Assembly: GCA_016717165.1 (NCBI GenBank) | Contig: JADKGA010000002.1 | Coordinates: 124,001 to 188,000 of the forward strand | Direction of reading: 5' to 3' | Origin: Candidatus Lutibacillus vidarii | GTDB taxonomy: Bacteria > Actinomycetota > Actinomycetes > Actinomycetales > Dermatophilaceae | Length of the DNA stretch: 64,000 nucleotides | In this document: piece after piece, positions 18,526 to 28,396 of the stretch | Layout: each line of letters starts with the position of its first letter | How positions within the stretch are numbered: the first letter of the stretch is position 1 | The notes under the pieces: generated by a model | What the model saw: the letters and a program-made list of their open reading frames with translations, nothing else | The model's database searches: none | Told to the model about the DNA's origin: nothing | Made by a program: the position numbers and the translations under genes

Positions 18526-20943
18526 GTGACCACCGCCTTGTACCGGCGCTACCGCCCCGAGACGTTCGAGGACGTCATCGGGCAGGAGCACGTCACCGTG
18601 CCCCTCATGCAGGCGCTGCGCACCGGGAGGGTCAACCATGCCTACCTGTTCAGCGGTCCGCGGGGGTGCGGCAAGACCACCTCGGCGCGCATCCTGGCCC
18701 GCTGTCTCAACTGCGAGCAGGGCCCGACCGCGACTCCGTGCGGGGTGTGCGACTCGTGCGTCGCCCTGGCTCGGGGCGGCCCCGGAAGCGTCGACGTCAT
18801 CGAGATCGACGCGGCCAGCCACGGCGGCGTCGACGATGCCCGTGACCTGCGCGAACGCGCGTCATACGGGCCGGCGCAGAGTCGCTACAAGGTCTACATC
18901 ATCGACGAGGCCCACATGGTCACCCCGCAGGGCTTCAACGCCCTGCTGAAGATCGTCGAGGAGCCTCCGGAGCACGTGAAGTTCGTCTTCGCGACAACCG
19001 AGCCGGAGAAGGTCATCGGGACGATTCGCTCCCGGACCCACCACTACCCGTTCCGGCTCGTTCCGCCGGCCCGGCTGGCCAGCTATCTGGAGCAGATCTG
19101 TGACTCCGAGGGCGTGCCGGTCGCGGCGGGGGTGCTCTCCTTCGTCGTCCGGGCCGGCGGTGGGTCGGTGCGTGACTCGCTGTCCGTGCTCGACCAGCTC
19201 ATCGCCGGGTCGGGTCCGGAGGGTCTGACGTATGACGGTGCCGCAGCGCTGCTCGGGTTCACCGACGCGGAGCTGCTCGACGCGACCGTGGACGCGCTTG
19301 CTGCCGGGGACGGCGCCGGCGTCTTCCGCCAGGTCGACCGGGTCATCGAGTCCGGTCACGATCCTCGGCGCTTCGTCGAGGATCTGCTCGAGCGGCTCCG
19401 CGACCTCATCATCGTCGCCGCGACCGCCGAGGGGGCCTCGGCGGTGCTGCGCGGCATCCCCGCCGACCAGCTCGACCGGATGCGGGTGCAGCAGGCCGCC
19501 TTCGGACCCGGAGCCTTGTCGCGGGCGGCCGATATCGTCAACGCCGGGCTGACCGAGATGACCGGCGCGACCTCGCCGCGGCTCCATCTGGAGCTGATCT
19601 GCGCCCGGGTGTTGCTGCCCGGGGCATCGGGGGTCAGCGGGTATGCCGCCCGCCTGGACCGGATCGAGCGGCGGCTGGAACTGTCCGGGTCGACGCCTCC
19701 GCCCGCTCGGACGCGTGAGACATCGAGACCTGACGTGTCGACGCCTGAGGGGTCGAGCGCTGAGGTATCGACGCCTGCTCCGGCGCCGACACCCGAGGTG
19801 TCGAGCCCGGACGTGTCGACGGCTGCTCCGGCGCCGACACCCGAGGTGTTGACGCCCGCAGCCGGCCAGGTGCCGGAGCACGGGGCGGCGGTCGACGTCT
19901 CGAATCACGATGTATCGGTACCCGAGGTATCGTCACCGCCCCCCGTGTCGACCCCCGAGGTGTCGACACCCAGGCAGGCGCCGGCACCTGTTGCCTCCGC
20001 CGGCGGGCTCGACACCGATGCGGTTCGCCGGGCCTGGCCGGACGTGCTCTCCCGGGTGTTCACCATGCGCCGGGCGACCTGGACCTTCCTCTCCGCGCAC
20101 GCCCAGGTCCGCGACCTGTCCGGCGAGCGGCTGGTCCTCACCATCGCGACGACCGGGCTCGCCTCGGCCTTCCGGGCCGGCAACCATTCCGAGATCGTCC
20201 GGCAGGCGCTGATCGACGAGATCGGGCTCGAGGTCCGCGTCGAGGGGGTGCCGGCCGGGGAGGGCGACGACTCCGGCCCCGGCTCAGGCCCCATCTCAGG
20301 CCCCGGCTCAGGCTCAGGCTCCGCCTCCGGCTCCGGCTCAGGCTCGGGTGGTTTCGGCCCGCCCAGCGCGGATCTTTCGGCATCCGGGTCGGCAACCCGC
20401 TCCCTAGCAGCTCCCCGTTCCGGCCCGACGATCCGCTCCGGTGCGGGTACCTCCACTGATTCGGCTACGGTGCCCTCCGTTCCCTCAGGCGCCGAGGGGC
20501 GTACGTCGACGGCGGCTGGCCCCGGAACGGTCGCCCCAGCCGAGCCCACCAACGGCGCGGAACTGCCTCGCGCCTCGGGGCCATCCAGTGCGGCGTCGAC
20601 CGCTGCGCCGGTCCGCAGTGCGTCGCCGGCATACGACGAGCACGACATACCGCCGCCGGACGACATACCGCCGCCGGAGGACGCACCCCCGGCCCGCCCG
20701 GCCCGGCGGCTTTGGGATGCCGACCCGGCCGACCCACGGCGCGCGCCCAATGCCTCGTCTCCGGCCGCCGCGTCGCCCACCCGGCCCACCCTGCGAGCCG
20801 TGCCGCCACTGGGTGCCGCCTTCGGCGCTTCGGACGATGCCGACCCCGACCTGGACGAGGACGTCAGCGACGCCGGAGCGGTCGGCCAGGCCGTCATCGA
20901 GGACCTCCTCGGCGGCCGGGTCATCGAGGAGCACGACGGGTGA
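18526..20943 (+). CDS. dnaX: DNA polymerase III subunit gamma/tau
   Basis: This is the ATPase of the clamp loader that places the sliding clamp on DNA. The N-terminal 360 residues are typical: Y-R-R-Y-R-P-E-T-F at the start, Walker A G-P-R-G-C-G-K-T near residue 45, a zinc-binding set C-x8-C-x2-C-x2-C near 65-82, and the Walker B/DEAH-like I-I-D-E-A-H near 126. From about residue 400 a low-complexity linker repeats P-E-V-S-T-P-like units. After a short conserved block (D-A-V-R-R-A-W-P near 500) comes a run of alternating Ser-Gly and an acidic/proline-rich tail to 805 residues. The core is family-typical; the linkers are unusually long. The stop overlaps the acyltransferase GTG start (GTGA), so the two are translationally coupled. 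Confidence 0.97.
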   Translation: MTTALYRRYRPETFEDVIGQEHVTVPLMQALRTGRVNHAYLFSGPRGCGKTTSARILARCLNCEQGPTATPCGVCDSCVALARGGPGSVDVIEIDAASHGGVDDARDLRERASYGPAQSRYKVYIIDEAHMVTPQGFNALLKIVEEPPEHVKFVFATTEPEKVIGTIRSRTHHYPFRLVPPARLASYLEQICDSEGVPVAAGVLSFVVRAGGGSVRDSLSVLDQLIAGSGPEGLTYDGAAALLGFTDAELLDATVDALAAGDGAGVFRQVDRVIESGHDPRRFVEDLLERLRDLIIVAATAEGASAVLRGIPADQLDRMRVQQAAFGPGALSRAADIVNAGLTEMTGATSPRLHLELICARVLLPGASGVSGYAARLDRIERRLELSGSTPPPARTRETSRPDVSTPEGSSAEVSTPAPAPTPEVSSPDVSTAAPAPTPEVLTPAAGQVPEHGAAVDVSNHDVSVPEVSSPPPVSTPEVSTPRQAPAPVASAGGLDTDAVRRAWPDVLSRVFTMRRATWTFLSAHAQVRDLSGERLVLTIATTGLASAFRAGNHSEIVRQALIDEIGLEVRVEGVPAGEGDDSGPGSGPISGPGSGSGSASGSGSGSGGFGPPSADLSASGSATRSLAAPRSGPTIRSGAGTSTDSATVPSVPSGAEGRTSTAAGPGTVAPAEPTNGAELPRASGPSSAASTAAPVRSASPAYDEHDIPPPDDIPPPEDAPPARPARRLWDADPADPRRAPNASSPAAASPTRPTLRAVPPLGAAFGASDDADPDLDEDVSDAGAVGQAVIEDLLGGRVIEEHDG

Positions 20944-21653
20944 GCGGCCTGTACCACCTCGGCGTCGGCGTGCTCAAACCGCTGACCCACCTGCTCTACC
21001 GGCCGACCATCCTCGGAGCGCACAATGTGCCGCCCACCGGAGGGGTGATCCTCGCCAGCAACCACCTGTCGTTCATCGACTCCTTCGCGATCCCGCTGGC
21101 GGCGCCGCGGCACGTCCGGTTCATCGCCAAGCAGGAGTACTTCACCGGCACCGGCATCGGCGGCTCGCTGCAGCGCGGCTTCTTCGAGGGCATCGGTGCG
21201 ATCCCGGTCGACCGCCACTCCTCCCGCGCGGCGCAGGAGTCCCTCGACCTCGCCCTGGAGGTCCTCCACGGTGGCGGCGCCTTCGGGATCTACCCCGAGG
21301 GCACCCGCTCCCGTGACGGCCGGCTCTACCGCGGCCGCACCGGCGTCGCCTGGCTCGCGCTCACCGCGAAGGTGCCGGTGGTTCCGGTGGCACTTCGCGG
21401 CACCGATGCGATCCAGCCGGTCGGGGCCCGGCTGCCGACCATCGCCTCGGTCAGCGTCACCTTCGGCGCGCCGCTCGATATCGCCGGCCGGTATGGCGCC
21501 CTGCCGGCCGGCAAGGGGCGACGCCTGGCCACCGACGCGGTCATGGATGCCATCGCGGCGTTGTCCGGGCAGGAACGCGCTGACACCTACAACGACCTAC
21601 CGCCCGATGCCGACCCAGATCGCCCCGACCCCGACTCCGGCCCCGGCACCTAA
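20940..21653 (+). CDS. 1-acyl-sn-glycerol-3-phosphate acyltransferase (PlsC-like)
   Basis: The 237-residue product belongs to the membrane-associated glycerolipid acyltransferases that transfer an acyl chain to lysophosphatidate. The HX4D catalytic motif is N-H-L-S-F-I-D near residue 40. Motif III is Y-P-E-G-T-R-S near 120, and V-P-V-V-P-V-A near 147 fits motif IV. The GTG at 20940 gives a 4-nt overlap with dnaX and is the natural start of the conserved region. The C-terminal 20 residues are Asp/Pro-rich. The stop codon overlaps that of the convergent LtrA-like gene. The acyl acceptor is not certain. Confidence 0.88.
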   Translation: MSGLYHLGVGVLKPLTHLLYRPTILGAHNVPPTGGVILASNHLSFIDSFAIPLAAPRHVRFIAKQEYFTGTGIGGSLQRGFFEGIGAIPVDRHSSRAAQESLDLALEVLHGGGAFGIYPEGTRSRDGRLYRGRTGVAWLALTAKVPVVPVALRGTDAIQPVGARLPTIASVSVTFGAPLDIAGRYGALPAGKGRRLATDAVMDAIAALSGQERADTYNDLPPDADPDRPDPDSGPGT

Positions 21654-22756
21654 CCACGCCAGGCCGCCGCCGCCGCCGTCCCGAGGGCGATGGCGAAGCC
21701 GGCGTAGGCCGTGGGGGCCGCCGTCAACCCGGTGAGCACCCCGACCACAACCAGCGCTGCCGCCGCGGCTGCCCCGAGCCGCAGCACCCGCTGCGAGGGG
21801 ACGGCGCCGGCATACGCGACGAGTGCGAGCGAGCCCATGACGACGGCAAGGGGACCGGCGAGCAGCGCTGTCGCTCCATCGGCCTGGGTGAGGGAATCCG
21901 ACCCGACGACGAGCTTGGCCAGTCCCACCGCCAGACCGAGGAGGCCCACGTGCAGCGGGAGGTGGGCGGCCACCTGCACCCGCCGGGAGCCCCGACTGGA
22001 GGACCGGGACCGGTCGCCCGTCACGAAGTAGGCCCACCAGATCGCCGACAGGATGCCGAAGCTGGGGACGAGGGCCACCAGGCTGACCGACCACAAGGTC
22101 TCTTCGCCCACGGTGAGGACCATCTTCACAAGGATCTCGCCGAGGACGATGATCGTCAGCTCGCCGAGTCGATGGCGGAGCCGGTGCTGGTCGATGCGAG
22201 GGTCGGAGGTCACCGCCCAGGCGGCCCAGGCCACAAGAGCGAGCGCCAGGCACCACACGAGCAGGCTCAGCCGAGCGTCCAGGAACCACGAGCCGACCAA
22301 GGTGAGGGTGGCCAGGCCCGCGAGGACGGGGATCCGCCGCGCGCCGCCGAGACCATGGCGGCGCGCGCGGACGGCGAGGATCGCCACGATCAGCAGTGCC
22401 ACGCCCAGGAGGATGTCGAAGACCTCGGCCGACGCGTCGACGGAGTCGGTCGCCGCGATGGCGAGCAGCAGCATCGCACCCATCTGAGCAACAAGAAGGG
22501 AGACCGACCAGACCGTATGGGTGGCTCCCTCGGCGGTGAACGATCCGGTCGCCGAACTGGTGAGCAGCCACGTACACCAGAGCAGCGCGTAGGCCAGCGC
22601 GAACCAGAAGGTGCCGACGGGAGAGTGGTCATAGGCATAGGCCCCCGAGAGGGCGATGATTCCGGCGGCAACGGCGAGGTCGTAGAACAGGTCGACCCAC
22701 TGTCGAGCCGGGAGGGCGAAGAGCCCGGCGGGTGCCTGCTCCGGTGCGTCGATCAC
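21650..22756 (-). CDS. LtrA-like (low temperature requirement A) integral membrane protein
   Basis: The 368-residue product is almost entirely hydrophobic helices. It has the family opening W-V-D-L-F-Y-D-L near residue 18 and a central [10 protein letters not shown] near 205, which mark the LtrA family (PF06772). The biochemical function of the family is not settled; the name comes from a Listeria cold-growth mutant. The GTG at 22756 is chosen because the family starts here. Longer upstream frames run through a tandem DNA repeat. It converges with the acyltransferase gene with overlapping stops and diverges from recR. Confidence 0.8.
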   Translation of the reverse strand: MIDAPEQAPAGLFALPARQWVDLFYDLAVAAGIIALSGAYAYDHSPVGTFWFALAYALLWCTWLLTSSATGSFTAEGATHTVWSVSLLVAQMGAMLLLAIAATDSVDASAEVFDILLGVALLIVAILAVRARRHGLGGARRIPVLAGLATLTLVGSWFLDARLSLLVWCLALALVAWAAWAVTSDPRIDQHRLRHRLGELTIIVLGEILVKMVLTVGEETLWSVSLVALVPSFGILSAIWWAYFVTGDRSRSSSRGSRRVQVAAHLPLHVGLLGLAVGLAKLVVGSDSLTQADGATALLAGPLAVVMGSLALVAYAGAVPSQRVLRLGAAAAAALVVVGVLTGLTAAPTAYAGFAIALGTAAAAAWRG

Positions 22757-22771
22757 GATATGACGATACGA

Positions 22772-22819
22772 GATCCTCGACGCGCTCTCGACCTGATCCT
22801 CGACCGCGCTCTCGACCTG
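22772..22819. repeat. Two abutting 24-25-bp direct repeats between the LtrA-like gene and recR
   Basis: GATCCTCGAC(C)GCGCTCTCGACCTG occurs at 22772-22795 and again at 22795-22819, sharing one base; the second copy has one extra C. They lie 16-63 nt upstream of the LtrA-like start, where an operator or promoter would be expected. Confidence 0.5.
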
Positions 22820-22938
22820 ACCATCGAAAGCGCATCCCCTGTGGATGTGCCCACTCAACCGCACGGCTCCCAGGGCAGTGCCGGGACCTTCCGGCGCGTA
22901 CCGCGCCGCTGTCGCCGCCCCCAGGTAGGCTCGCCAGC

Positions 22939-23538
22939 GTGTACGAAGGTGTCGTCCAGGACCTCATCGACGAGCTGGGCAGACTCCCAGGCGTCGGTCC
23001 CAAGGGCGCGCAACGGATCGCCTTCCACCTCCTGGCCGCCGACCCGGCGGACGTGACCCGGCTGTCCGAGATCCTCGCGCGGGTCAAGGACACCGTCCGG
23101 TTCTGCCAGACCTGCGGGAATGTCGCCGAGGCCGACCAGTGCCGGATCTGTCTCGACACCCGCCGCGACCGCACCATCATCTGCGTCGTCGAGGAGCCCA
23201 AGGACGTCCTCGCCGTCGAGCGCACCCGCGAGTTCCGCGGCCTTTACCACGTCCTCGGTGGCGCGATCAGCCCGATGGACGGCATCGGCCCGGGCGACCT
23301 GCGGATCCGCGAGCTCGTCGCCCGGCTCGCCGACGGCACGGTCACCGAGGTCATCCTCGCGACCGACCCCAACGTCCAGGGCGAGGCCACGGCGACCTAC
23401 CTGTCCCGGCTGCTCAAGGACCTCGGCCTGACCATCAGCCGGTTGGCGTCCGGCCTGCCTGTCGGGGGCGACCTGGAATACGCTGACGAGGTGACCCTGG
23501 GTCGGGCGTTCGAGGGAAGGCGGTCTGTCCATGGCTGA
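22939..23538 (+). CDS. recR: Recombination mediator RecR
   Basis: RecR acts with RecO to load RecA at gaps. The 199-residue product has all expected parts: a helix-hairpin-helix [11 protein letters not shown] near residue 15, a zinc finger C-x2-C (F-C-Q-T-C-G) and C-x2-C near 55-72, a Toprim domain with V-V-E-E-P-K-D near 82, and the C-terminal G-G-D-L-E-Y-A-D. The GTG at 22939 is 7 nt after TAGGCT (22926-22931) and has no ribosome binding site, so it is probably leaderless. The next gene overlaps it by 8 nt, indicating coupling. Confidence 0.97.
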   Translation: MYEGVVQDLIDELGRLPGVGPKGAQRIAFHLLAADPADVTRLSEILARVKDTVRFCQTCGNVAEADQCRICLDTRRDRTIICVVEEPKDVLAVERTREFRGLYHVLGGAISPMDGIGPGDLRIRELVARLADGTVTEVILATDPNVQGEATATYLSRLLKDLGLTISRLASGLPVGGDLEYADEVTLGRAFEGRRSVHG

Positions 23539-24130
23539 CAACGCACCGGAGGCGCCAGCCGGCTCGGTCGCCACGGCGGACTCCGACCTCGACATTCTGG
23601 CCCGGCAGACCGCGGTCGAGGCGCGCGAGTTCCTCGCCACGGTCACCGAGGTCGCCACGGGTGAGTCACCCGGCACCGCCATACCGCTGCTGCTCCTGGC
23701 CACCTCCCAGCTGTTGCTCGCTGGGGCCCGGCTCGGCGCCATCGAGGACGTCGTCCCGGAGGAGCGCTTCGAGCCCGACCCCGGCCCGGACGCCGACCTC
23801 GACCCGTTGCGGACGAACCTCGCCAACCTGCTCGAAGGGCTCGACGAGTATGCCGATGTCGTCGACCCGGTCACCACGCCCGAGCTGGCCCAGGGGTCGC
23901 TGAGCAACGACCTGGCCGATATCGCCCTCGACCTCAGCCACGGGCTGCGCCATGTCGACGCCGGGCGGACCATCGAGGGCCTGTGGTGGTGGCAGTTCAG
24001 CTATCTCTCGTCCTGGGGCGAGCGGGCCGCCGCCTCGCTGCGCGTCCTTCAGTCGGTGCTCAAGCACCTGCGCTGCGACGCCGACGAGGAGACCGTCGCC
24101 TCCGCGGAGTTCGACGCCCTCCACCCCTGA
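23531..24130 (+). CDS. DUF5063 domain-containing protein
   Basis: A soluble protein of 199 residues, acidic and helical, matching the actinobacterial DUF5063 family that is usually found between recR and aspartate kinase, as here. Recognisable segments are A-R-E-F-L-A near residue 35, L-L-L-A near 55 and the tryptophan-rich G-L-W-W-W-Q-F near 150. It starts with ATG inside the last codons of recR, so it is co-transcribed and coupled. No catalytic motif is visible and its role is unknown. Confidence 0.8.
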   Translation: MADNAPEAPAGSVATADSDLDILARQTAVEAREFLATVTEVATGESPGTAIPLLLLATSQLLLAGARLGAIEDVVPEERFEPDPGPDADLDPLRTNLANLLEGLDEYADVVDPVTTPELAQGSLSNDLADIALDLSHGLRHVDAGRTIEGLWWWQFSYLSSWGERAAASLRVLQSVLKHLRCDADEETVASAEFDALHP

Positions 24131-24147
24131 CCCGGCCACCGGCCGAA

Positions 24148-24168
24148 CCGCCTGACGGCGTCAGGTGG
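24148..24168 (+). terminator. Hairpin after the DUF5063 gene
   Basis: CCGCCTGAC and GTCAGGTGG pair over 9 bp (one G-U) around a GGC loop, 18 nt after the DUF5063 stop. No T tract follows. Confidence 0.4.
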
Positions 24169-24255
24169 AGGTCTCGGCATACGGGCGTTGGGTCTCACCA
24201 GGAGAGACGTCACTACACTTGGGCGGCGAAGTCCCAGTCCTGTCGGGAGTATGCC

Positions 24256-25527
24256 GTGACCGTGGTCGTCCAGAAGTATGGCGGGTCCTCCGTCGCCGAT
24301 GCCGACGGCATCAAGCGCGTCGCGCAACGGATCATCGACACGAAGAAGTCCGGCCACGAGGTCGTCGTCGTCGTGTCTGCCATGGGGGACACCACCGACG
24401 ACCTACGCGACCTCGCCGAGCAGGTGTCGCCGGCCCCGCCGGCCCGAGAGCTCGACATGTTGCTCACCGCGGGCGAGCGCATCTCGATGGCACTGCTCGC
24501 CATGGCGATCCACGACCGCGGCTTCAAGGCCCGCTCGTACACCGGCAGCCAGGCTGGGGTCATCACCGACGCCGCCCACGGCGACGCGCGGATCATCGAC
24601 ATCACCCCCGGCCGGATCCGCTCGGCCATCGACGAGGGCGACATCGTCATCGTCGCCGGCTTTCAGGGCGTCAGCCAGAGCACCAAGGAGATCACCACCC
24701 TCGGTCGCGGCGCCTCCGACACCACCGCGGTGGCCCTCGCGGCGGCCCTGGGGGCGCAGTTCTGCGAGATCTTCACCGATGTCGACGGCGTCTTCACCGC
24801 CGACCCTCGGGTGGTGCCCAAGGCGCGCAAGGTGGGGACGATCTCCAGCGAGGAGATGCTCGAGCTCGCGGCGAACGGCGCCAAGGTCCTGCACCTGCGA
24901 TGCGTCGAGTACGCGCGCCGCTTCGACATCCCCATCCACGTCCGGTCGTCCTTCTCGGCCAAGGACGGCACCTGGGTCGTCCAGCACCCCTACGGCGAAG
25001 GAGAGTCCATGGAAGCCCCGATCGTCAGCGGCGTGGCGCACGACCGTAGCGAGGCCAAGATCACCGTGGTCGGTGTTCCCGACCAGGCGGGCAAGGCCGC
25101 CGAGATCTTCACCGCGGTGGCGCAGGCCAGCATCAATATCGACATGATCGTCCAGAATGTCTCCGCGGTGGAGACCGGGTTGACCGATATCTCGTTCACC
25201 CTGCCGAAGGCGGACGGCCAACGCGCCCTCGAGTCGCTGCGCGCCATCAAGGAACGGTCCGGCTATGCCTCCTTGCAGTATGACGACGGGGTGGGCAAGC
25301 TCTCGCTCGTCGGTGCCGGGATGCGCTCGCACCCCGGGGTGTCGGCCACCTTCTTCCAGGCGCTCGCCGACGCCGGCGTCAATATCGAGATGATCTCGAC
25401 CTCCGAGATCCGCATCTCAGTGGTGACCCGGGCGGAGTGCCTCGACGACGCGGTCCGGGCCGTGCATACCGCGTTCGGGCTGGACGCCGAGGGCGAGGCA
25501 GTCGTCTACGGCGGCACCGGCCGCTGA
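24256..25527 (+). CDS. lysC: Aspartate kinase (alpha subunit, full length)
   Basis: It phosphorylates aspartate, the first step to lysine, methionine, threonine and diaminopimelate. The 423-residue product has the kinase motif K-Y-G-G-S-S-V-A-D at residues 6-14, a catalytic-domain segment F-T-D-V-D-G-V near 175, and two ACT domains from about residue 265 for feedback control by end products. The GTG start follows GGGAG. A TACACT box near 24213 may be the -10 element. Length and start agree with actinobacterial enzymes of the Corynebacterium LysC type. The aspartate-semialdehyde dehydrogenase gene that often follows is absent here; fhs follows instead. Confidence 0.95.
   Translation: MTVVVQKYGGSSVADADGIKRVAQRIIDTKKSGHEVVVVVSAMGDTTDDLRDLAEQVSPAPPARELDMLLTAGERISMALLAMAIHDRGFKARSYTGSQAGVITDAAHGDARIIDITPGRIRSAIDEGDIVIVAGFQGVSQSTKEITTLGRGASDTTAVALAAALGAQFCEIFTDVDGVFTADPRVVPKARKVGTISSEEMLELAANGAKVLHLRCVEYARRFDIPIHVRSSFSAKDGTWVVQHPYGEGESMEAPIVSGVAHDRSEAKITVVGVPDQAGKAAEIFTAVAQASINIDMIVQNVSAVETGLTDISFTLPKADGQRALESLRAIKERSGYASLQYDDGVGKLSLVGAGMRSHPGVSATFFQALADAGVNIEMISTSEIRISVVTRAECLDDAVRAVHTAFGLDAEGEAVVYGGTGR
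25009..25527 (+). CDS. Internal in-frame start: aspartate kinase beta subunit
   Basis: Within lysC an ATG at 25009 is preceded by GAAGGAGAG, a stronger ribosome binding site than that of the full-length gene. Translation from it would give 172 residues comprising only the two ACT regulatory domains. In Corynebacterium glutamicum the same arrangement yields a separate beta subunit of equal length, and the enzyme is an alpha2beta2 complex. By analogy this is a real second product. Confidence 0.7.
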   Translation: MEAPIVSGVAHDRSEAKITVVGVPDQAGKAAEIFTAVAQASINIDMIVQNVSAVETGLTDISFTLPKADGQRALESLRAIKERSGYASLQYDDGVGKLSLVGAGMRSHPGVSATFFQALADAGVNIEMISTSEIRISVVTRAECLDDAVRAVHTAFGLDAEGEAVVYGGTGR

Positions 25528-25592
25528 CCTGGGCGGAATCCTTTGGCCCCGCCCCCTGTCTGCCGACGCCTCGGGTGCCTACAGTAAGGGCC

Positions 25593-27299
25593 GTGCCATC
25601 GACGCCACTTCCTTCTGACCTCGACATCGCCCGCGGGGCGCCGATCACTCCCATCGTGGAGATCGCCGCTGCATCGGGGGTGTCGGATGACTACCTCGAG
25701 CCCTATGGCCGCTTCATCGCCAAGGTCACCCTGGACGCCATACCGGCCCTGCACGACCGACCCGAGGCGAGCTGCGTCGTCGTCACCGCGATCACGCCCA
25801 CCCCGCTCGGCGAGGGCAAGACGACCACGGCGGTCGGCCTGGCGCAGGGACTGGCCAAACGCGGCAAGCGGCCCGTCCTCACCTTGCGACAGCCCTCGAT
25901 GGGCCCGACCTTCGGCATCAAGGGCGGTGCCGCGGGCGCGGGGTACTCGCAGGTCATCCCGATGGAGTCGCTCAACCTCCACCTCACCGGCGACTTCCAC
26001 GCCGTGACGGCCGCGCACAACCTGCTCGCCGCGATCGTCGACAACATGCTCCACCACGGCAACCCGTTGCGGCTCGACCCGCGCAATATCTCCTGGCGCC
26101 GGGTGCTCGACGTCAACGACCGGTCGCTGCGCAATATCGTCCTCGGCTTGGGCGCCCGGATGGACGGCGTCCCGCGCCAGGCGGGCTTCGATATCACCGC
26201 CGCGAGCGAGGTCATGGTCATCCTCTCGCTGTCCACCTCCTTGGCGGACCTGCGCGCTCGGCTGGGTCGCATCGTTGTCGGTTATACGTATGACGGTTCG
26301 CCGGTCACCGCCGAGGACCTCAAGGCCGCCGGCGCGATGGCCGTGCTGCTGCGCGACGCGCTCAAGCCCAACCTGCTGCAGACCCTCGAGCACACCCCGG
26401 TGCTCGTCCACACCGGGCCCTTCGGCAATATCGCGACCGGCAACTCCTCGGTCGTCGCCGACCGGGTCGGGGCCCGGATGGGCGACTACCTCGTCACCGA
26501 GGCCGGCTTCGGCTCCGACATGGGCATGGAGCGCTTCTTCAACGTCAAGTGCCGGGTCTCCGGGGTCTACCCACGGGCTGCGGTCATCGTCACCACGGTG
26601 CGGGCGCTGAAGATGCACTCCGGCCGGTTCAAGGTCGTCGCCGGCAAGCCACTGCCGTGGGAGCTGCTCGCCGAGGACGTCGATGCGGTGCTGGCCGGCG
26701 CCGAGAACCTCCGCAAGCACATCGCGATCGTCCGCTCCTTCGGGGTGACCCCGGTCGTCGCGATCAACGCCTTCCCGACCGACCACGCCTCCGAGCACGC
26801 CGCGATCGCCGAGGTCGCCGCCGAGGGCGGGGCCAAGTCCGCGGTCGGCACCTATGTCGCCCATGGCGGCGACGGGGCGGTCGATCTCGCCGACCTTGTC
26901 ATCGAGGCGTGCGAGCAGCCGTCGAAGCACACGCACACCTACGACCTGGACGACTCGCTGACCGACAAGATCCACGCGGTGGCGACGAAGATCTACGGCG
27001 CGGACGGTGTCGACTACCTGCCGGAGGCCGCCCGAGCGCTGGCGCGTTTCGAAGAGCTCGGCTATGGCAACCTCCCGGTCGTCATCGCCAAGACGCACCT
27101 GTCGGTGTCCTCGGACCCGCGGCTGCGTGGGGCACCCACCGGCTGGCGGCTGCCGGTGCGCGAGGTCCGGGCGGCCGTCGGCGCCGGGTACATCTACGCC
27201 ATCTGCGGTGAGATGCGGACCATGCCGGGGCTGTCGGCGACGCCGGCCGCGAACACCATCGATATCGATGCCGACGGCAATGTCGTCGGTCTCTTCTGA
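25593..27299 (+). CDS. fhs: Formate-tetrahydrofolate ligase
   Basis: It makes 10-formyltetrahydrofolate from formate, tetrahydrofolate and ATP for one-carbon metabolism. The 568-residue product has the P-loop P-T-P-L-G-E-G-K-T-T-T near residue 72, R-Q-P-S-M-G-P-T-F-G-I-K-G-G-A-A-G near 100, and the family C-terminus G-E-M-R-T-M-P-G-L. The GTG at 25593 lies 7 nt after TACAGT (25580-25585), suggesting a leaderless transcript. Length is about 10 residues above the bacterial average because of an N-terminal extension. It stands alone downstream of lysC. Confidence 0.97.
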   Translation: MPSTPLPSDLDIARGAPITPIVEIAAASGVSDDYLEPYGRFIAKVTLDAIPALHDRPEASCVVVTAITPTPLGEGKTTTAVGLAQGLAKRGKRPVLTLRQPSMGPTFGIKGGAAGAGYSQVIPMESLNLHLTGDFHAVTAAHNLLAAIVDNMLHHGNPLRLDPRNISWRRVLDVNDRSLRNIVLGLGARMDGVPRQAGFDITAASEVMVILSLSTSLADLRARLGRIVVGYTYDGSPVTAEDLKAAGAMAVLLRDALKPNLLQTLEHTPVLVHTGPFGNIATGNSSVVADRVGARMGDYLVTEAGFGSDMGMERFFNVKCRVSGVYPRAAVIVTTVRALKMHSGRFKVVAGKPLPWELLAEDVDAVLAGAENLRKHIAIVRSFGVTPVVAINAFPTDHASEHAAIAEVAAEGGAKSAVGTYVAHGGDGAVDLADLVIEACEQPSKHTHTYDLDDSLTDKIHAVATKIYGADGVDYLPEAARALARFEELGYGNLPVVIAKTHLSVSSDPRLRGAPTGWRLPVREVRAAVGAGYIYAICGEMRTMPGLSATPAANTIDIDADGNVVGLF

Positions 27300-27394
27300 C
27301 CGCGGTACTGACGTTCGGGCGGTGTCTGACTCGGCTCCGACCGCGGTACTACGGCTCGGTTCGGACCGGTCCGACTCGGTTCTGACTCGGTTCT
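27299..27394. repeat. Repeat-rich spacer between fhs and the first luciferase-like gene
   Basis: ACCGCGGTACT occurs at 27299-27309 (overlapping the fhs stop) and 27340-27350. GACTCGGTTCT is perfectly duplicated in tandem at 27373-27383 and 27384-27394, with a variant at 27328-27338. No gene or clear hairpin terminator lies in this 143-nt spacer. Confidence 0.5.
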
Positions 27395-27442
27395 GCGGGA
27401 ACGGACGACTCGACAACCGCCATACCGGCGGGAGAGGACACC

Positions 27443-28396
27443 ATGACACGTCTGGGCTACCAGATCCCGAACTTCACCTACCCTGACACCGGCAGCGACC
27501 GGCTCTTCGAGGCCATCGCCGCACAGGCGGTCGAGGCCGAGAGCAGCGGTTTCGACACCGTCCTGCTCATGGACCACTTCTACCAGCTGCCCATGCTCGG
27601 GGACCCGACGAACGAGATGCTCGAGTGCTACACCGTGCTGGCCGCCCTGGCGCAGCGCACCTCGCGGGTCCGGCTGTCCTCGCTCGTCACGGGCAACACC
27701 TACCGCAACCCGACCCTGCTGGCGAAGACCGTCACGGCGCTCGACATCGTCTCCGGCGGACGCGCCCAGCTCGGCATCGGCGCCGGCTGGTACGAGCTGG
27801 AGCACGCCTCCCTCGGCTTCGAGTTCGGCACCTTCACCGACCGCTTCGAGCGACTGGAGGAGGCGCTGCAGATCATCCTGCCGATGCTCCGCGGGGAGCG
27901 GCCCACCGTCGACGGCTCGTGGTACTCGGTGCGCGACGCCGTGAACTCCCCGGCCCCGGTCGGGCGGATCCCGGTGATGATCGGCGGCGGCGGTGAGCGC
28001 AAGACGCTGCGGATGGTCGCCCAGTATGCCGACGAGTCGAATATCATCTGCGGGCTCGACGAGATCCCGCGCAAGCTCGCGGCCCTGGCCGAGCACTGCG
28101 AGCGGCTCGGGCGGGACCGCTCCGAGATCACCGTGAGCTACCAGACCAGCGCGTGCATCGCGCCGACCCACGAGCAGGCGGTCGCCGAGATGGACGCGAC
28201 CATCGAGCGGATCCCGCAGCTCGGGGCCCGGCGCGCCACGGCGATCGTCGGCTCGCCGGAGGAGGTCGCTGCGGTGTACGAGCAGATCCTCGCCACGGGG
28301 GTCGACGGCGTGACGGTCAACCTCCCCTGCAATGGTCACATCGAGGGGCGCGTCGCCCTGCTCGGGGAGACGCTGGCGCCGCTCATCGCCCGCTGA
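27443..28396 (+). CDS. LLM-class (luciferase-like) F420/FMN-dependent oxidoreductase
   Basis: The 317-residue product is a TIM-barrel luciferase-like monooxygenase-family protein. It has D-H-F-Y-Q-L near residue 38, R-N-P-T-L-L-A-K near 87, and [12 protein letters not shown] near 105. The family also contains [14 protein letters not shown] near 173, typical of the F420-dependent subgroup with a [10 protein letters not shown] continuation. The ATG follows GGGAGAGGA. It is followed after a 1-nt overlap (TGATG) by a second luciferase-like gene, so both are made together. Substrate unknown. Confidence 0.88.
   Translation: MTRLGYQIPNFTYPDTGSDRLFEAIAAQAVEAESSGFDTVLLMDHFYQLPMLGDPTNEMLECYTVLAALAQRTSRVRLSSLVTGNTYRNPTLLAKTVTALDIVSGGRAQLGIGAGWYELEHASLGFEFGTFTDRFERLEEALQIILPMLRGERPTVDGSWYSVRDAVNSPAPVGRIPVMIGGGGERKTLRMVAQYADESNIICGLDEIPRKLAALAEHCERLGRDRSEITVSYQTSACIAPTHEQAVAEMDATIERIPQLGARRATAIVGSPEEVAAVYEQILATGVDGVTVNLPCNGHIEGRVALLGETLAPLIAR

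Noticed and set aside
21950..23056. Forward frame of 368 codons across the LtrA-like gene
   Set aside because: It is antisense to a clear multi-helix membrane protein and is Gly/Arg/Asp-rich without family features.
24131..25592. Riboswitch (lysine or folate type) before lysC or fhs
   Set aside because: Spacers are short, fhs looks leaderless, and no conserved riboswitch core is visible.
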